Both the position numbers and the translations under genes were made by a program. Shown here piece by piece: positions 1 to 6,751 of a DNA stretch of 12,342 nucleotides (the stretch's first letter is position 1; every line of letters starts with the position of its first letter). The notes beneath the pieces were generated by a model. That model worked only from the letters and a program-made list of their open reading frames with translations, did not search any database and was not told where the DNA came from. This DNA is from JBIKLM01 sp044375105 (lineage in GTDB: Bacteria; Planctomycetota; UBA1135; GCA-002686595): NCBI GenBank assembly GCA_044375105.1, contig JBILNK010000130.1:1-12342 (forward strand), given 5' to 3'.

Positions 1-656
1 AGGGGGAAGGGCAGCTGCGAGCCGGCCTGGCCGCGGCCGGGGGCCGCGCTGGCTCCGTTGGCAGGGACGCCGTTGGCCGGGACGCCGTTGGCGGCGGCTC
101 CGATCGGCTCGCTGCGAAAGCCCCCGAGGCGCTCGCCGGGCGCGCGCACCGCAGGCGGCCAGAGGGGCTGCCAGAGCACGAACAGGACGGCCAGGGCCAG
201 GATCGCGGCGCCCTGGGCGCCCTTCGTCCAGCGCGGGCGCCTCGGCCGCGGCGCCGGCTCCGGCGCCGGGCTGGAGCGCTCGAGGCACACCAGGCCCCGG
301 CGGGGCTCCAGGGAGAACAAGAGCTCGCTGCGCTCGCGGCCTTCGATCAGCTCGGCCCGCAGGGTCGAGCTCAGCTCGGCGCGCTCGCCTTCCGGCAGGC
401 TGCTGAGCAGCTCGCGCAGCCAGGCTTCGAGGGCCTCCGCGGGGCGCTCCTCGCGCGCATCGAAGCCGCGGGCGCCGCCGCGCGCCAGGAATCCGAAGCG
501 ACCGCCGTCGATCTCCAGCTCGAGCTGGAACCCGGCCTCCCGCGCGCGGCGCTCGAGCTCGCGCAGCCGCTCGACGCTGCCCGGCAGCGGCGGCAACCGG
601 CCCTCGACCAGCCCGCGCAATTCGAAGCGCGCCGGCGCCGCGGCCGCGGGGCTCAT
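1..656 (-). CDS. Partial hypothetical single-pass membrane protein (C-terminus beyond the left edge)
   Basis: This minus-strand frame is open from an ATG at 654-656 to the window edge, giving 218 residues with no stop. Residues 1-125 are a charged soluble region with two apparent sub-blocks (about 10-60 and 75-125) that I do not recognise. Residues 126-145 are a Pro/Arg-rich linker. Residues 148-166 (GAAILALAVLFVLWQPLW) form one clear transmembrane helix. After it comes an Ala/Gly/Pro-rich tail with a short GVPAN repeat, probably disordered. The basic stretch just before the helix (RPRRPRWTK) suggests that the N-terminal domain is cytoplasmic by the positive-inside rule; this is inference. 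The start overlaps the stop of the upstream GYF_2 gene as ATGA, so the two are probably translationally coupled and may work together at the membrane. The function is unknown. The frame is convincing because of the coupling, the amphipathic composition and the clean helix. Confidence 0.72.
   Translation of the reverse strand, partial: MSPAAAAPARFELRGLVEGRLPPLPGSVERLRELERRAREAGFQLELEIDGGRFGFLARGGARGFDAREERPAEALEAWLRELLSSLPEGERAELSSTLRAELIEGRERSELLFSLEPRRGLVCLERSSPAPEPAPRPRRPRWTKGAQGAAILALAVLFVLWQPLWPPAVRAPGERLGGFRSEPIGAAANGVPANGVPANGASAAPGRGQAGSQLPFP
57..101 (-). repeat. 15-bp tandem repeat encoding GVPAN
   Basis: On the plus strand there are two near-identical 15-bp units at 57-71 and 72-86 (GTTGGCMGGGACGCC, differing at one base), followed by a decayed third unit at 87-101. 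The unit length is a multiple of three, so the reading frame of the overlapping membrane-protein gene is kept. The repeat gives the peptide pattern GVPAN-GVPAN in the tail after the transmembrane helix. It looks like local slippage in a disordered segment. Confidence 0.75.
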
Positions 657-1189
657 GCGGAGAGCTCGGGCTGGGATCCGGCAGGCGTCCAATCGTCGAG
701 ACCCTCGCGCCAAACCAGCGTTTCGGGCCCGATTTCGCCGCGCGTCAGGCGCAGGCGCAGGCTGCTCTGCGCCTCGGGGCCGCGCGGCTCTCCTTCGTAC
801 TCGAAGTACCAGCGCGGGGCGCTGGAGTTCGGCAGCGGCGGCACGCCGGCGCTCGGCAGGGCCGCCGCACGGCCGGGCGCCAGGGGCGCAGGGTGGGTGT
901 CGACCCCGGCCAGGCGATCGTGGGTATCGAGGCGCGCCTCGGCCTCCGCCAGGCGCGTGCGCACCCGCCCGCGCTCGGCCTTGAACTCCTCCGCGAGGCG
1001 CTCCTGCTCCGCGAGGCGGCGCCGCTCGCGTTCGGCTTCCACGGTCAGGTCCGGGAGCAGCAACAGCAACAGCAGCGCGAAGACGTTGAAGAAGACCGCG
1101 ATCAGGAACCAAGCCACGGGATTGCGGCCGCGCCCATGGGCCAGCAGGGCGGCGACCAGCGCGAGGCAGAGGACGAGCAGGGTTCCCAC
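653..1189 (-). CDS. Two-TM membrane protein with coiled coil and C-terminal GYF_2 (DUF4339-type) domain
   Basis: This 178-residue protein begins with GTG at 1187-1189. No ATG lies in a sensible place upstream, and the first residues already form a membrane helix. Residues 1-18 and 25-46 are two hydrophobic helices separated by a short basic turn (HGRGRNP). Residues 50-88 are a heptad-like Glu/Arg/Ala-rich coiled coil. Residues 92-125 are a Pro/Ala linker. Residues 127-170 match the GYF_2 fold: WYFEYEGEPRGP, a helix, then GEIGPETLVWREGLDDWTPA, with the family's conserved tryptophans and GP turn. GYF_2 domains are thought to be protein-interaction modules; the partner here is unknown. The stop codon overlaps the start of the next gene (ATGA at 653-656), so the two are probably one operon. 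The domain call is firm; the cellular role is not known. Confidence 0.82.
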   Translation of the reverse strand: MGTLLVLCLALVAALLAHGRGRNPVAWFLIAVFFNVFALLLLLLLPDLTVEAERERRRLAEQERLAEEFKAERGRVRTRLAEAEARLDTHDRLAGVDTHPAPLAPGRAAALPSAGVPPLPNSSAPRWYFEYEGEPRGPEAQSSLRLRLTRGEIGPETLVWREGLDDWTPAGSQPELSA

Positions 1190-1333
1190 GGCGGCGAAAG
1201 GGGGGGTGCGAGCGGACGAGCAGGAACTTCGGATTTCGGCCCGCCGGATTGCAGGCTACGGGGGACCGGCGGCTTCATTCTGGCCCCGCGGACTGGAGCG
1301 GCTGGGCGGGCAGCGGCCCCTGGGCTGCCTCGG

Positions 1334-1371
1334 GGCTCGGCGCCGGGCTGCCCGAGCCGGGCCGGCTCGGG
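1334..1371 (-). promoter_or_regulatory. Alternating inverted-repeat arms upstream of the GYF_2 gene
   Basis: The 280-bp gap between trmJ and the GYF_2 gene contains three arms: GGCTCGG (1334-1340), CCGAGCC (1352-1358) and GGCTCGG (1364-1370). The middle arm can pair with either neighbour. Pairing to the right gives a perfect 9-bp stem with a 3-nt loop (1351-1359 with 1363-1371). Pairing to the left gives 7 bp with an 11-nt loop. No T-run follows on either strand. It could be a terminator for trmJ, an attenuator-like switch, or a chance product of GC-rich sequence. Confidence 0.3.
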
Positions 1372-1469
1372 GCGCGCCCGCCCGCCCTCCCCGCTCGGAT
1401 CGGTGGCGGGCCCACCCGTGACCCGCCGCGGGAGCGCCGCTGGAATCGCCGCCGCGGCTCCCGAGCCGC

Positions 1470-2324
1470 CTAGTCCGGCCCGGCCCCCCGGCTTCCTCCG
1501 GGACCGGCCCCCCCCGGATCGCCCTGCCCGTCGGCCGACTCCCGCTCCGGAGGCCGGCCCGCGTCGGTCGCCGGCCCCGGCTCATCCGCCGCGAGCCCGA
1601 GGTCCGCCGGCTGGCTGTCGTCGCCCAGGGCGCGCATGGCCTGGTTCCAGGCGCGCGCATCGCGGCTCTCGATCTCCGCGTGCCGCAACACGCGCTCGAC
1701 GGCGCCGTGGATGTCGCGCTTGGCGCGCTCGGTCCAAGCGGCGCCCACGAATACCTTCTGCACCCGCGCGATCAGGAATTGCCGTGCAAAACCCGAGATC
1801 GGCGTGCCGCGCGTGCGGCGCTCCTTCGGCGCCCCGACCGTGGCGGCCTCGTACAGCCCGTGCAGCACGATCGCCACGGCGGCGGCCAGATTGATCGAAT
1901 CGTGCTCGGCCGAGGTCTGGATGTGCACCAGCTCCTGGCACAGATCGGCCTCCTCCGCGGCCAGCCCGTTGTTCTCGGCGCCGAAGACCAGCGCCAAGCG
2001 CGCCGCCGCGTCGGCGCCGAGCCCGGCCAGCTCGGCGCGGCGCTCGGCGAAACTGCGGATGCGCCGGTGTTGATGGCAGCGCGCGCTGAAGCCGACCGCG
2101 TGGGAGCACTCCGCCAGAGCCTCCGCCAAGCTGTCGACCACGCGCACGCGGCCGGCCAGCTCCAGGGCCCCGTGGGCCATCTGCTCGAAATCGGGGTGCA
2201 GCAGGATCGCGCGCCGCTGGGGCGCCACGAGCCACAGCTCCCCGGGGCCGAAATTGCACAGGGCGCGCAGGGCCGCGCCCACGTTGCGCGGGCCCGAAGG
2301 CCGCACGAGCACCACGCGCTTCAT
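1470..2324 (-). CDS. trmJ: TrmJ-like SPOUT (SpoU/TrmH) family RNA 2'-O-methyltransferase
   Basis: This 284-residue protein is predicted to methylate a ribose 2'-hydroxyl using S-adenosylmethionine. In TrmJ the target is nucleotide 32 of the tRNA anticodon loop. The three SPOUT motifs are present in order: motif 1 RNVGAALRALCNFG (13-26), followed by LWLVAP; motif 2 LALVFGAENNGL (110-121); and motif 3 SINLAAAVAIVLHGLYEA (143-160). These carry the conserved Asn, Glu and Asn that shape the knotted cofactor site. Residues 61-84 (VVDSLAEAL, VGFSAR) also follow TrmJ. The start was set at ATG 2322-2324, because the family begins a few residues before the first strand; upstream frame is Arg/Pro-rich and unlikely to be coding. 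Residues about 236-284 are a Gly/Pro/Asp tail beyond the usual end, probably disordered. The exact target (tRNA or rRNA) is not proven by the sequence. Confidence 0.85.
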   Translation of the reverse strand: MKRVVLVRPSGPRNVGAALRALCNFGPGELWLVAPQRRAILLHPDFEQMAHGALELAGRVRVVDSLAEALAECSHAVGFSARCHQHRRIRSFAERRAELAGLGADAAARLALVFGAENNGLAAEEADLCQELVHIQTSAEHDSINLAAAVAIVLHGLYEAATVGAPKERRTRGTPISGFARQFLIARVQKVFVGAAWTERAKRDIHGAVERVLRHAEIESRDARAWNQAMRALGDDSQPADLGLAADEPGPATDAGRPPERESADGQGDPGGAGPGGSRGAGPD

Positions 2325-2362
2325 CGCGAGCCAGCGGCCGGGATTCGGGGATCCATGGCCGC

Positions 2363-2368
2363 AGGATA
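2363..2368 (-). promoter_or_regulatory. Possible -10 element for trmJ
   Basis: The minus strand reads TATCCT here, 38 nt before the trmJ start, in the 252-bp gap behind the winged-helix gene. It is one of the few AT-containing spots in that gap. No -35 match sits at normal spacing. Support is weak, resting on position and on likeness to the TATACT and TATGCT elements before speA and the winged-helix gene. Confidence 0.2.
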
Positions 2369-2576
2369 GCGGCGCGGAGTCGTGCGCCGCTTGAAGGGCG
2401 GGGCTACGCAGCCCAGCTCCCCTCTGCCAGCGGGTCCGAAACCGCTGCGGACCGGGAACTTTCCGGGGTGAACTCTGCGCGCCGCGCCGCGCCGCGGCCG
2501 GGCAGCCGCAACCGCGCACGCACCCTCCGGGCCCGGGACCAGGCATCGGGGACCGAAGGCGCGCCAGGCCCTGGGA

Positions 2577-3146
2577 TCAGCCCTGGGTCGGCCGGGCTAC
2601 CGCGCGTTCTTCGGCCACCGGCAGGAAGGCCAGGGTCAAGCTGCACACCTCGCCCTCGTTGCGCTCCGCCTCCCGGCGCAGCACCGCCTCCAGGGAACTC
2701 AGCAGCGCGCGGATCTCGGCGCGGGCCGCGGCGGTGAGGCGCAGCTTGGAGCGCCGCGCCAAGCCCTCGTTGGCCAGATGCCCGGCCAAGGCTGCGGACA
2801 TCAGCTCGCGCCCCGACTGGCGCATCTGGGCGTTGCCGATCTGGCCCAGCAGGGAGCGGCGCTCGAGATCGGAGGCCGCGGCCGGATCGAAGGCCAGGCT
2901 CGAGCGCCCGTAGACCATCTCGCCGAGCTTGCCCTGGGGCCGCGCTCCTACGGTGAGCCACCCGCCGCGCTCGAGTTGGGCGAGATGGTAGTAGAGGTTG
3001 CCGGGCTTGCGGCCCAGGGCGGCAGCCAGACGCCGCACGCTGGCGGGACCACCGAATTCGAGCAGGGTCAGGATTTCGGTGCGTGCGGGCGCGAGCAGCG
3101 CTTCCAGGGCGGACGCCGTGGCGACCGCGGGGGCGGAGTGAGACAT
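2577..3146 (-). CDS. ArsR-like winged-helix transcriptional regulator
   Basis: This 189-residue protein has an N-terminal DNA-binding winged helix at about residues 18-82. It shows LLAPARTEILTLLEFGGPAS (first helices), VRRLAAALGRKPGNLYYHLAQL (helix-turn-helix with recognition helix) and ERGGWLTVG leading into a wing. This is the HTH_20/ArsR pattern with the typical YYHL in the recognition helix. Residues 90-165 are helical and charged, likely for dimerisation or sensing. The tail is short. No ArsR-type metal-binding cysteine motif is present; the only Cys is at 168, so metal sensing is not supported. The start was placed at ATG 3144-3146 because the frame upstream is Arg/Pro-rich. It lies 252 bp upstream of trmJ on the same strand, so co-transcription is possible but not shown. 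The regulated genes are unknown; self-regulation would be common for this type. Confidence 0.8.
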   Translation of the reverse strand: MSHSAPAVATASALEALLAPARTEILTLLEFGGPASVRRLAAALGRKPGNLYYHLAQLERGGWLTVGARPQGKLGEMVYGRSSLAFDPAAASDLERRSLLGQIGNAQMRQSGRELMSAALAGHLANEGLARRSKLRLTAAARAEIRALLSSLEAVLRREAERNEGEVCSLTLAFLPVAEERAVARPTQG

Positions 3147-3555
3147 GGCGAGCGGAACCGGTGGCCGGACGCGACGAGCAGGTCGCGCCGACCGGGCAAG
3201 GGGACGGGGGCAGCCGGGTGTCCGGCGCAGCGGGCACTGCGCCTGACATTTTGCAGCATAAGCCAAGTTCCGCCGGCTGGTAGAGCCCCGTCGCGCGGGG
3301 CTTGCCAGGTCCAGGGACAGACGCCCTTGAACGGAAAATGGCGCGCCCTGGGGTGCTGGGCCTACCCGCATACCCCGTCTGCGGCCATGTCCCCTGGGGT
3401 AGACGCGGCGCGCGCCGACCGGCCGACCTGGGATCGGAATCGTTGGTGAAGCGCGGGGATCAGCCGGCGCTCGGCGCGCCGCGTTGGTCCGCGGCCAGGG
3501 AAGCCGGATCGCGGTCCTAAGGGTGGCAGGGCGGGGCCCGTCAGGGCGCCGACTC
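3147..3555. other. Non-coding intergenic region, between the winged-helix gene and the lipoprotein gene
   Basis: No frame here has the strong G/C third-position bias of the real genes, and I see no RNA gene. It holds the likely promoter of the winged-helix gene, a 7-bp hairpin (AGCCCCG at 3284-3290 with CGGGGCT at 3296-3302, 5-nt loop), and a distant inverted pair TACCCC (3371-3376) with GGGGTA (3396-3401). The region is locally less GC-rich than the genes (for example 3241-3270 and 3329-3340), as expected for regulatory DNA. Confidence 0.5.
3255..3260 (-). promoter_or_regulatory. Possible -10 element for the winged-helix regulator
   Basis: The minus strand reads TATGCT here inside the most AT-rich patch of the region. 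It would give a leader of about 100 nt before the start codon at 3146. The expected -35 position reads CTACCA, only a partial match. A GGAACTT block (3265-3271, minus strand) resembles an extracytoplasmic-function sigma -35, but the nearest GTC lies about two bases too far away. Confidence 0.25.
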
Positions 3556-3609
3556 GCTGCGAGCCGATCGCAGCTCGGGCGCGGCGCCCGGCGTGCGGCG
3601 GGGCGCCGC
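3556..3609 (-). terminator. Cluster of three hairpins behind the lipoprotein stop codon
   Basis: Three perfect inverted repeats sit end to end in 54 bp immediately after the stop codon (3610-3612). They are GCGGCG/CGCCGC (3595-3600 with 3604-3609, 3-nt loop), CGGGCGC/GCGCCCG (3576-3582 with 3584-3590, 1-nt centre) and GCTGCGA/TCGCAGC (3556-3562 with 3568-3574, 5-nt loop). None is followed by a T-run, so this is not a classic intrinsic terminator. It could end transcription without a U-tract or protect the 3' end of the mRNA. Confidence 0.45.
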
Positions 3610-5616
3610 TCACCCCCAGGGGACCGTGGGCTTCAACCCCGACAAGCGCGGCCCGCGCGGCCAGCGGATCTCGAGGAACGGCTCGTCCGCGGGCTGTCCC
3701 GCGTCGGCGTCTGTGGCGGGAGTTCCCACGGCGCCCAGCTCCAGCGCTTGCCCGGCGGGCTCGGGCCAGCGCAGCACGAATTCGAGCCGATCGCGGCGCG
3801 GCGCCAGGTCGCCGAAGCCCAGCGGGTTGGCGGCTTGCGGGGCAGAGAACTCGCTGAGCCACAGAGCGCGGCCCGCGGGCCAGCTCCAGGGCGGGCCCGT
3901 CCACGGGCGCTCGGGGGTGCGCTCCAGCGGCGGCCAGGGTCCCAGTCTGCCGCTGAGCCCGGGCAGCGCGCGCAGGCTGGCCGGCTCGCCGCCGCCCAGG
4001 TCCAGGGCCGCGGGCGGGCCCTCGAATCGGCGCTCCGGATCCGCCTCCGGCAGCCAGGCGCAGCGGATCCAGCCGGCCGGCGCCGCGCCGCGCGCCAGCG
4101 CCAGGGCCAGCTCGGGAACCAGGCCTCCCGCGGGATCGCGCAGGCTGAGGCGCAGAGGCAACGCCTCCCGTTCGCTCCAGACCTCGAGGCGCGCGCCCGG
4201 TTCGAAGGTGGTCTGCAGGCGCGCCCCCGCGGCCAGGCCCGGGCTCCACAAGCGGACTGCGAGCGGACCCTCCGGCTCGAGCCCGCGCAGGCTCAGCTCG
4301 ACCCGCGGCGCGGCGGACGGCCAGTGGAGCACCAGGTCCGGGGGTAGCTCCGGCGGCCGATCCGGCAGGCCGCGCCGATCGACCCAGCGCGGCCCCGCGG
4401 GCCCGAGCTCCAGCGCGATCCAGGCGCCGAGGCCTTGGCAGCGCGGCGGCTGCGCGCTCGGAAGACCGCCCGCAAAGGCGCGCAGCGCGGCCGCGGCCCC
4501 GGGATCCGTCGGATCGAGGGCCGCCGCCAAGGCCTCCAGCGGCACCAGCCCCGGATCGGGGCCCAGCGGCAGAGCCCGCGGCTCGAAACGGCCGCTGGGC
4601 CCGCGCTCGAGCCGCGCCAGGCCCAGCGGCGTCTCCAGGGCCTCGAAGGCGGCCTGCGGATCGCCCTCGGGTGGAGCCCCGGGGACCCACAGCGCCAAAG
4701 GCGGCGGTCCCGCGGAAGCGGATAGACCGAGCAGCAGCACGAGGGGCTCGCCGTCCGCGGGCCAAGCGGCGCTCCAGCGCTGCAGCTCCGCGCGCAGGGC
4801 GAGGGCCCACAGCTCCTGGCGCCACAGCTCGAGAACCCGGCGCTCGGGGCTGTTCGGCTGGCGGCCGAAACGCGCCAGGGCGGCGGCGAAGGGCTCGGGC
4901 TGTTGGGCTTCCTGCTCGACGTCGCGCAGGGCCCCGTGCAGCTCCGCATCGGCCGCATCGCCCGGAGCCGGATCGAGCGCTGCCGGATCGATGGCCGCCA
5001 GAGCCGCGCGCTGGACCGTCGGCGGCAGCTCCGGGATCAGCGGGAAATCGCGCCGGACCAAATGCAGCACGATCAGCTCACCGGCGGAGGCGGCGGCCGC
5101 CTGGGCCAGGATGCGATCGGGGCCCTCGACGCGGCGCCGCCCGGGGTCCAGGTCCGGCGCGACGCTTCCCGCGGCCCGCTCGAACCCGAGTTCGGGGCGG
5201 CGCAGCTCCGGGCGCGCCCAAAAGGCCGTGCTGCGCCAGCCGGCGCCGTCCAAGGCGCGCGTCCACAGGGGCACGGTCGGATCGAGCCCGTAGCCGCTGG
5301 AAAGGCCGCGGAACCCATGGGCGGAGACGGGCGTGGCGCTGAGCCGCGAGGCCAGGCAGGAGAGCGGCGAAACCGAAGGGGCCAGCGTCGCGGTCGGAGC
5401 GGGGTGGAAGGCCTCGAGCTCGCGCGGCGAGAGCCCTTCGCTGAGCACCAGCAGCAGCCGCGGCGCGGGGCGCGGCGCCGGCGGGCGCGCGCAGCCCGGA
5501 AGCGTGGGCCACAACGCCGCCAGCGCCAGGGCGAACCCGCCCGCGAGGACCCGCGCGAACGCCGCGGCGAGCCGAGCCCAGAGCGGCCCTCTGACGCGCG
5601 GGCCCGGCGCATTCAC
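3610..5616 (-). CDS. Predicted lipoprotein with degenerate sulfatase/alkaline-phosphatase-like domain
   Basis: This 668-residue protein starts with GTG at 5614-5616, overlapping the upstream stop as GTGA. Residues 13-38 form a hydrophobic signal, then LPGC (39-42) looks like a lipobox with Cys42 as the lipid site, so the protein is probably exported and membrane-anchored. From residue 53 the layout follows a sulfatase: first strand RLLLVLSEGLS (53-63), a Thr/Ser-rich stretch ending in AHGFRG (99-104), LDPTVPLWTRALDGAGWRST (111-130) with AFWARPEL (131-138) and GFERAAG (144-150), a strand ELIVLHLVRRDFPLIP (180-195), a helix before GEPLVLLLGLSASAG (289-303), and LALWVPGAPPEG (307-318). Where active sulfatases have the first-strand Asp, the C/S-x-P-x-R nucleophile and the Asp-His of SDHG, I see SEG, no such motif, and LSASAG. 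It therefore looks catalytically dead. Residues 390-668 are Pro/Trp-rich, probably beta-sheet, and unrecognised. The fold assignment is by eye. Confidence 0.7.
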   Translation of the reverse strand: MNAPGPRVRGPLWARLAAAFARVLAGGFALALAALWPTLPGCARPPAPRPAPRLLLVLSEGLSPRELEAFHPAPTATLAPSVSPLSCLASRLSATPVSAHGFRGLSSGYGLDPTVPLWTRALDGAGWRSTAFWARPELRRPELGFERAAGSVAPDLDPGRRRVEGPDRILAQAAAASAGELIVLHLVRRDFPLIPELPPTVQRAALAAIDPAALDPAPGDAADAELHGALRDVEQEAQQPEPFAAALARFGRQPNSPERRVLELWRQELWALALRAELQRWSAAWPADGEPLVLLLGLSASAGPPPLALWVPGAPPEGDPQAAFEALETPLGLARLERGPSGRFEPRALPLGPDPGLVPLEALAAALDPTDPGAAAALRAFAGGLPSAQPPRCQGLGAWIALELGPAGPRWVDRRGLPDRPPELPPDLVLHWPSAAPRVELSLRGLEPEGPLAVRLWSPGLAAGARLQTTFEPGARLEVWSEREALPLRLSLRDPAGGLVPELALALARGAAPAGWIRCAWLPEADPERRFEGPPAALDLGGGEPASLRALPGLSGRLGPWPPLERTPERPWTGPPWSWPAGRALWLSEFSAPQAANPLGFGDLAPRRDRLEFVLRWPEPAGQALELGAVGTPATDADAGQPADEPFLEIRWPRGPRLSGLKPTVPWG

Positions 5617-6623
5617 GCTCCAGCCCCCGGCCCCCGGAGCGTGGCCCACTGGGCCGGATCCGGATTGCCGCCGGAGAGCACGCAACAAATCCTCGTCAGC
5701 CCGCTGGAAGCCAAGCCCCCGCCCCAGACCCAGGCCAAGGCCGCGGCGCCGGCGGGCTCGACGCGCCAGCCGGTCTGGGCCACCAGACAGGCCTGGGCCC
5801 CGAGGATCGTTGGGTCCGGCAGGTGCGCCACGCCGGCGACCAGACGGCGCGCGACCTCGAAGGGCAGGCGGCCCGCGCCGGGCGGCGTCAGGCCCTGGAT
5901 CTTGGAATCGATGCGCTCGAGCTCGATCGCGCGGCCCGCCGCCAGGCTGGCGCACATGGAGGCCGCGCCGCTGGGCTCGACGCCGTACACGGAGAGGGGC
6001 CGGCCGCGGCGCGCTCCGGCCCCCGCGGCCGCCAGAGCGCAGCCCGCCAGCAACCCGCCGCCGCCGACCGGCACCACGATCGCCTCGACCTCCGGCCAGG
6101 CCTCGAGCACCTCGTAGACCAGGGTGCCCTGGCCCGCCAAGGTCTCGCGCGAGTCGTAGGGCGGCACCAGCACGCGGCCGTCCTGCGCCAGCTCCACGGA
6201 GCGGCGCTCGGCCGCCTGGCGCGTGGGCAGCAGCAAGACCTCGGCCCCGAAGCCGCGCGCCGAAGCGATCTTGGAGGCGTAGGCGTTCTCCGGCATGCAG
6301 ACCACGGCCGAAACGCCGTGCTCGCGGGCGGCCCAGGCCAGGGCGGCCGCGTGGTTGCCCGAGCTCGAGGTCACCACCCCGGCGCGGCGGCCCGCGGCGT
6401 CCAGCTGGGACAGGTGGTTCCAGGCCCCGCGGGCCTTGAAGGCGCGCACGGGCTCGAGCTCGCACTCGAGCTTGGCGCGCAGCTCGACCCCCGGCGCGGG
6501 CCCGGACAGGGGCGCGAGCGGCGTGGGCGCGATGCGCCCGGCGATGCGGGCGCGGGCCGCCAGGACGATCGCGTCCAGCTCGGCCGCGGGCGCGTCGAGG
6601 AAGGCCAGCTCGGGGTGGGACAT
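5613..6623 (-). CDS. PLP-dependent threonine/serine dehydratase (fold type II), no ACT domain
   Basis: This 336-residue enzyme is predicted to deaminate threonine to 2-oxobutanoate, or serine to pyruvate, in the cytoplasm. Visible signatures are TPLAPLS (34-40), AFKARGA (61-67) with Lys63 as the Schiff-base lysine, SSSGNHAAALA (86-96) for cofactor phosphate and substrate binding, AGQGT (163-167), the glycine loop VGGGGLLAG (186-194), EPAGAAALA (289-297) and VLSGGN (315-320). The length matches catabolic TdcB-type enzymes and serine racemases. No C-terminal ACT domain is present, so isoleucine feedback as in biosynthetic IlvA is unlikely. Serine racemase or another beta-eliminating activity cannot be excluded. 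The start is ATG 6621-6623 and faces the response regulator across a 128-bp divergent gap. The last four bases are shared with the lipoprotein start (GTGA), implying one transcript. Confidence 0.88.
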   Translation of the reverse strand: MSHPELAFLDAPAAELDAIVLAARARIAGRIAPTPLAPLSGPAPGVELRAKLECELEPVRAFKARGAWNHLSQLDAAGRRAGVVTSSSGNHAAALAWAAREHGVSAVVCMPENAYASKIASARGFGAEVLLLPTRQAAERRSVELAQDGRVLVPPYDSRETLAGQGTLVYEVLEAWPEVEAIVVPVGGGGLLAGCALAAAGAGARRGRPLSVYGVEPSGAASMCASLAAGRAIELERIDSKIQGLTPPGAGRLPFEVARRLVAGVAHLPDPTILGAQACLVAQTGWRVEPAGAAALAWVWGGGLASSGLTRICCVLSGGNPDPAQWATLRGPGAGA

Positions 6624-6751
6624 GGGCGGTGGGGCCTGCGCCGGCGGGACGCCCGGGCCGCGGGCCGGCCGCGGCGCTCGGTCCCCGGGGATCCCCTCGG
6701 CACAATACCAGGCGCCCCAGCCGGGCCGCCCCGCTCCCCCTGCCGCCCCCG
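6624..6751. promoter_or_regulatory. Divergent promoter region, dehydratase / response regulator
   Basis: This 128-bp gap separates start codons facing opposite ways, so it should hold promoters for both blocks. The only AT-containing spot is CACAATACCA (6701-6710). It can be read as a plus-strand -10 (CACAAT, 45 nt before the regulator start) or a minus-strand -10 (TATTGT, 6702-6707, about 80 nt before the dehydratase start). No -35 is convincing. I see no PhoB-box-like CTGTCAT repeats. Confidence 0.35.

Noticed and set aside
1060..1077. CAACAG-type short repeat suggestive of a microsatellite
   Set aside because: It is the leucine run of the second transmembrane helix of the GYF_2 protein and needs no further explanation.
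2433..2453. 6-bp inverted repeat (GGTCCG / CGGACC) in the gap before trmJ
   Set aside because: The stem is short, the loop is 9 nt, there is no T-run, and similar chance stems are common at this GC content.
3249..3269. Sigma-54-like promoter (TGGC ... TGCA) before the winged-helix gene
   Set aside because: The GG and GC dinucleotides are 8 bases apart instead of the required 10.
3246..3271. Sigma-E-like promoter (GGAACTT then GTC) before the winged-helix gene
   Set aside because: The GGAACTT block is exact, but the distance to GTC is 17 bases instead of about 15, and the -10 half is poor (GTCAGG). Kept only as a remark on the promoter entry.
3302..3520. Small plus-strand frame of 72 codons starting with TTG in the intergenic region
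   Set aside because: Third positions lack the strong G/C bias of the real genes, no domain or signal is visible, and it would end without any partner gene on that strand.
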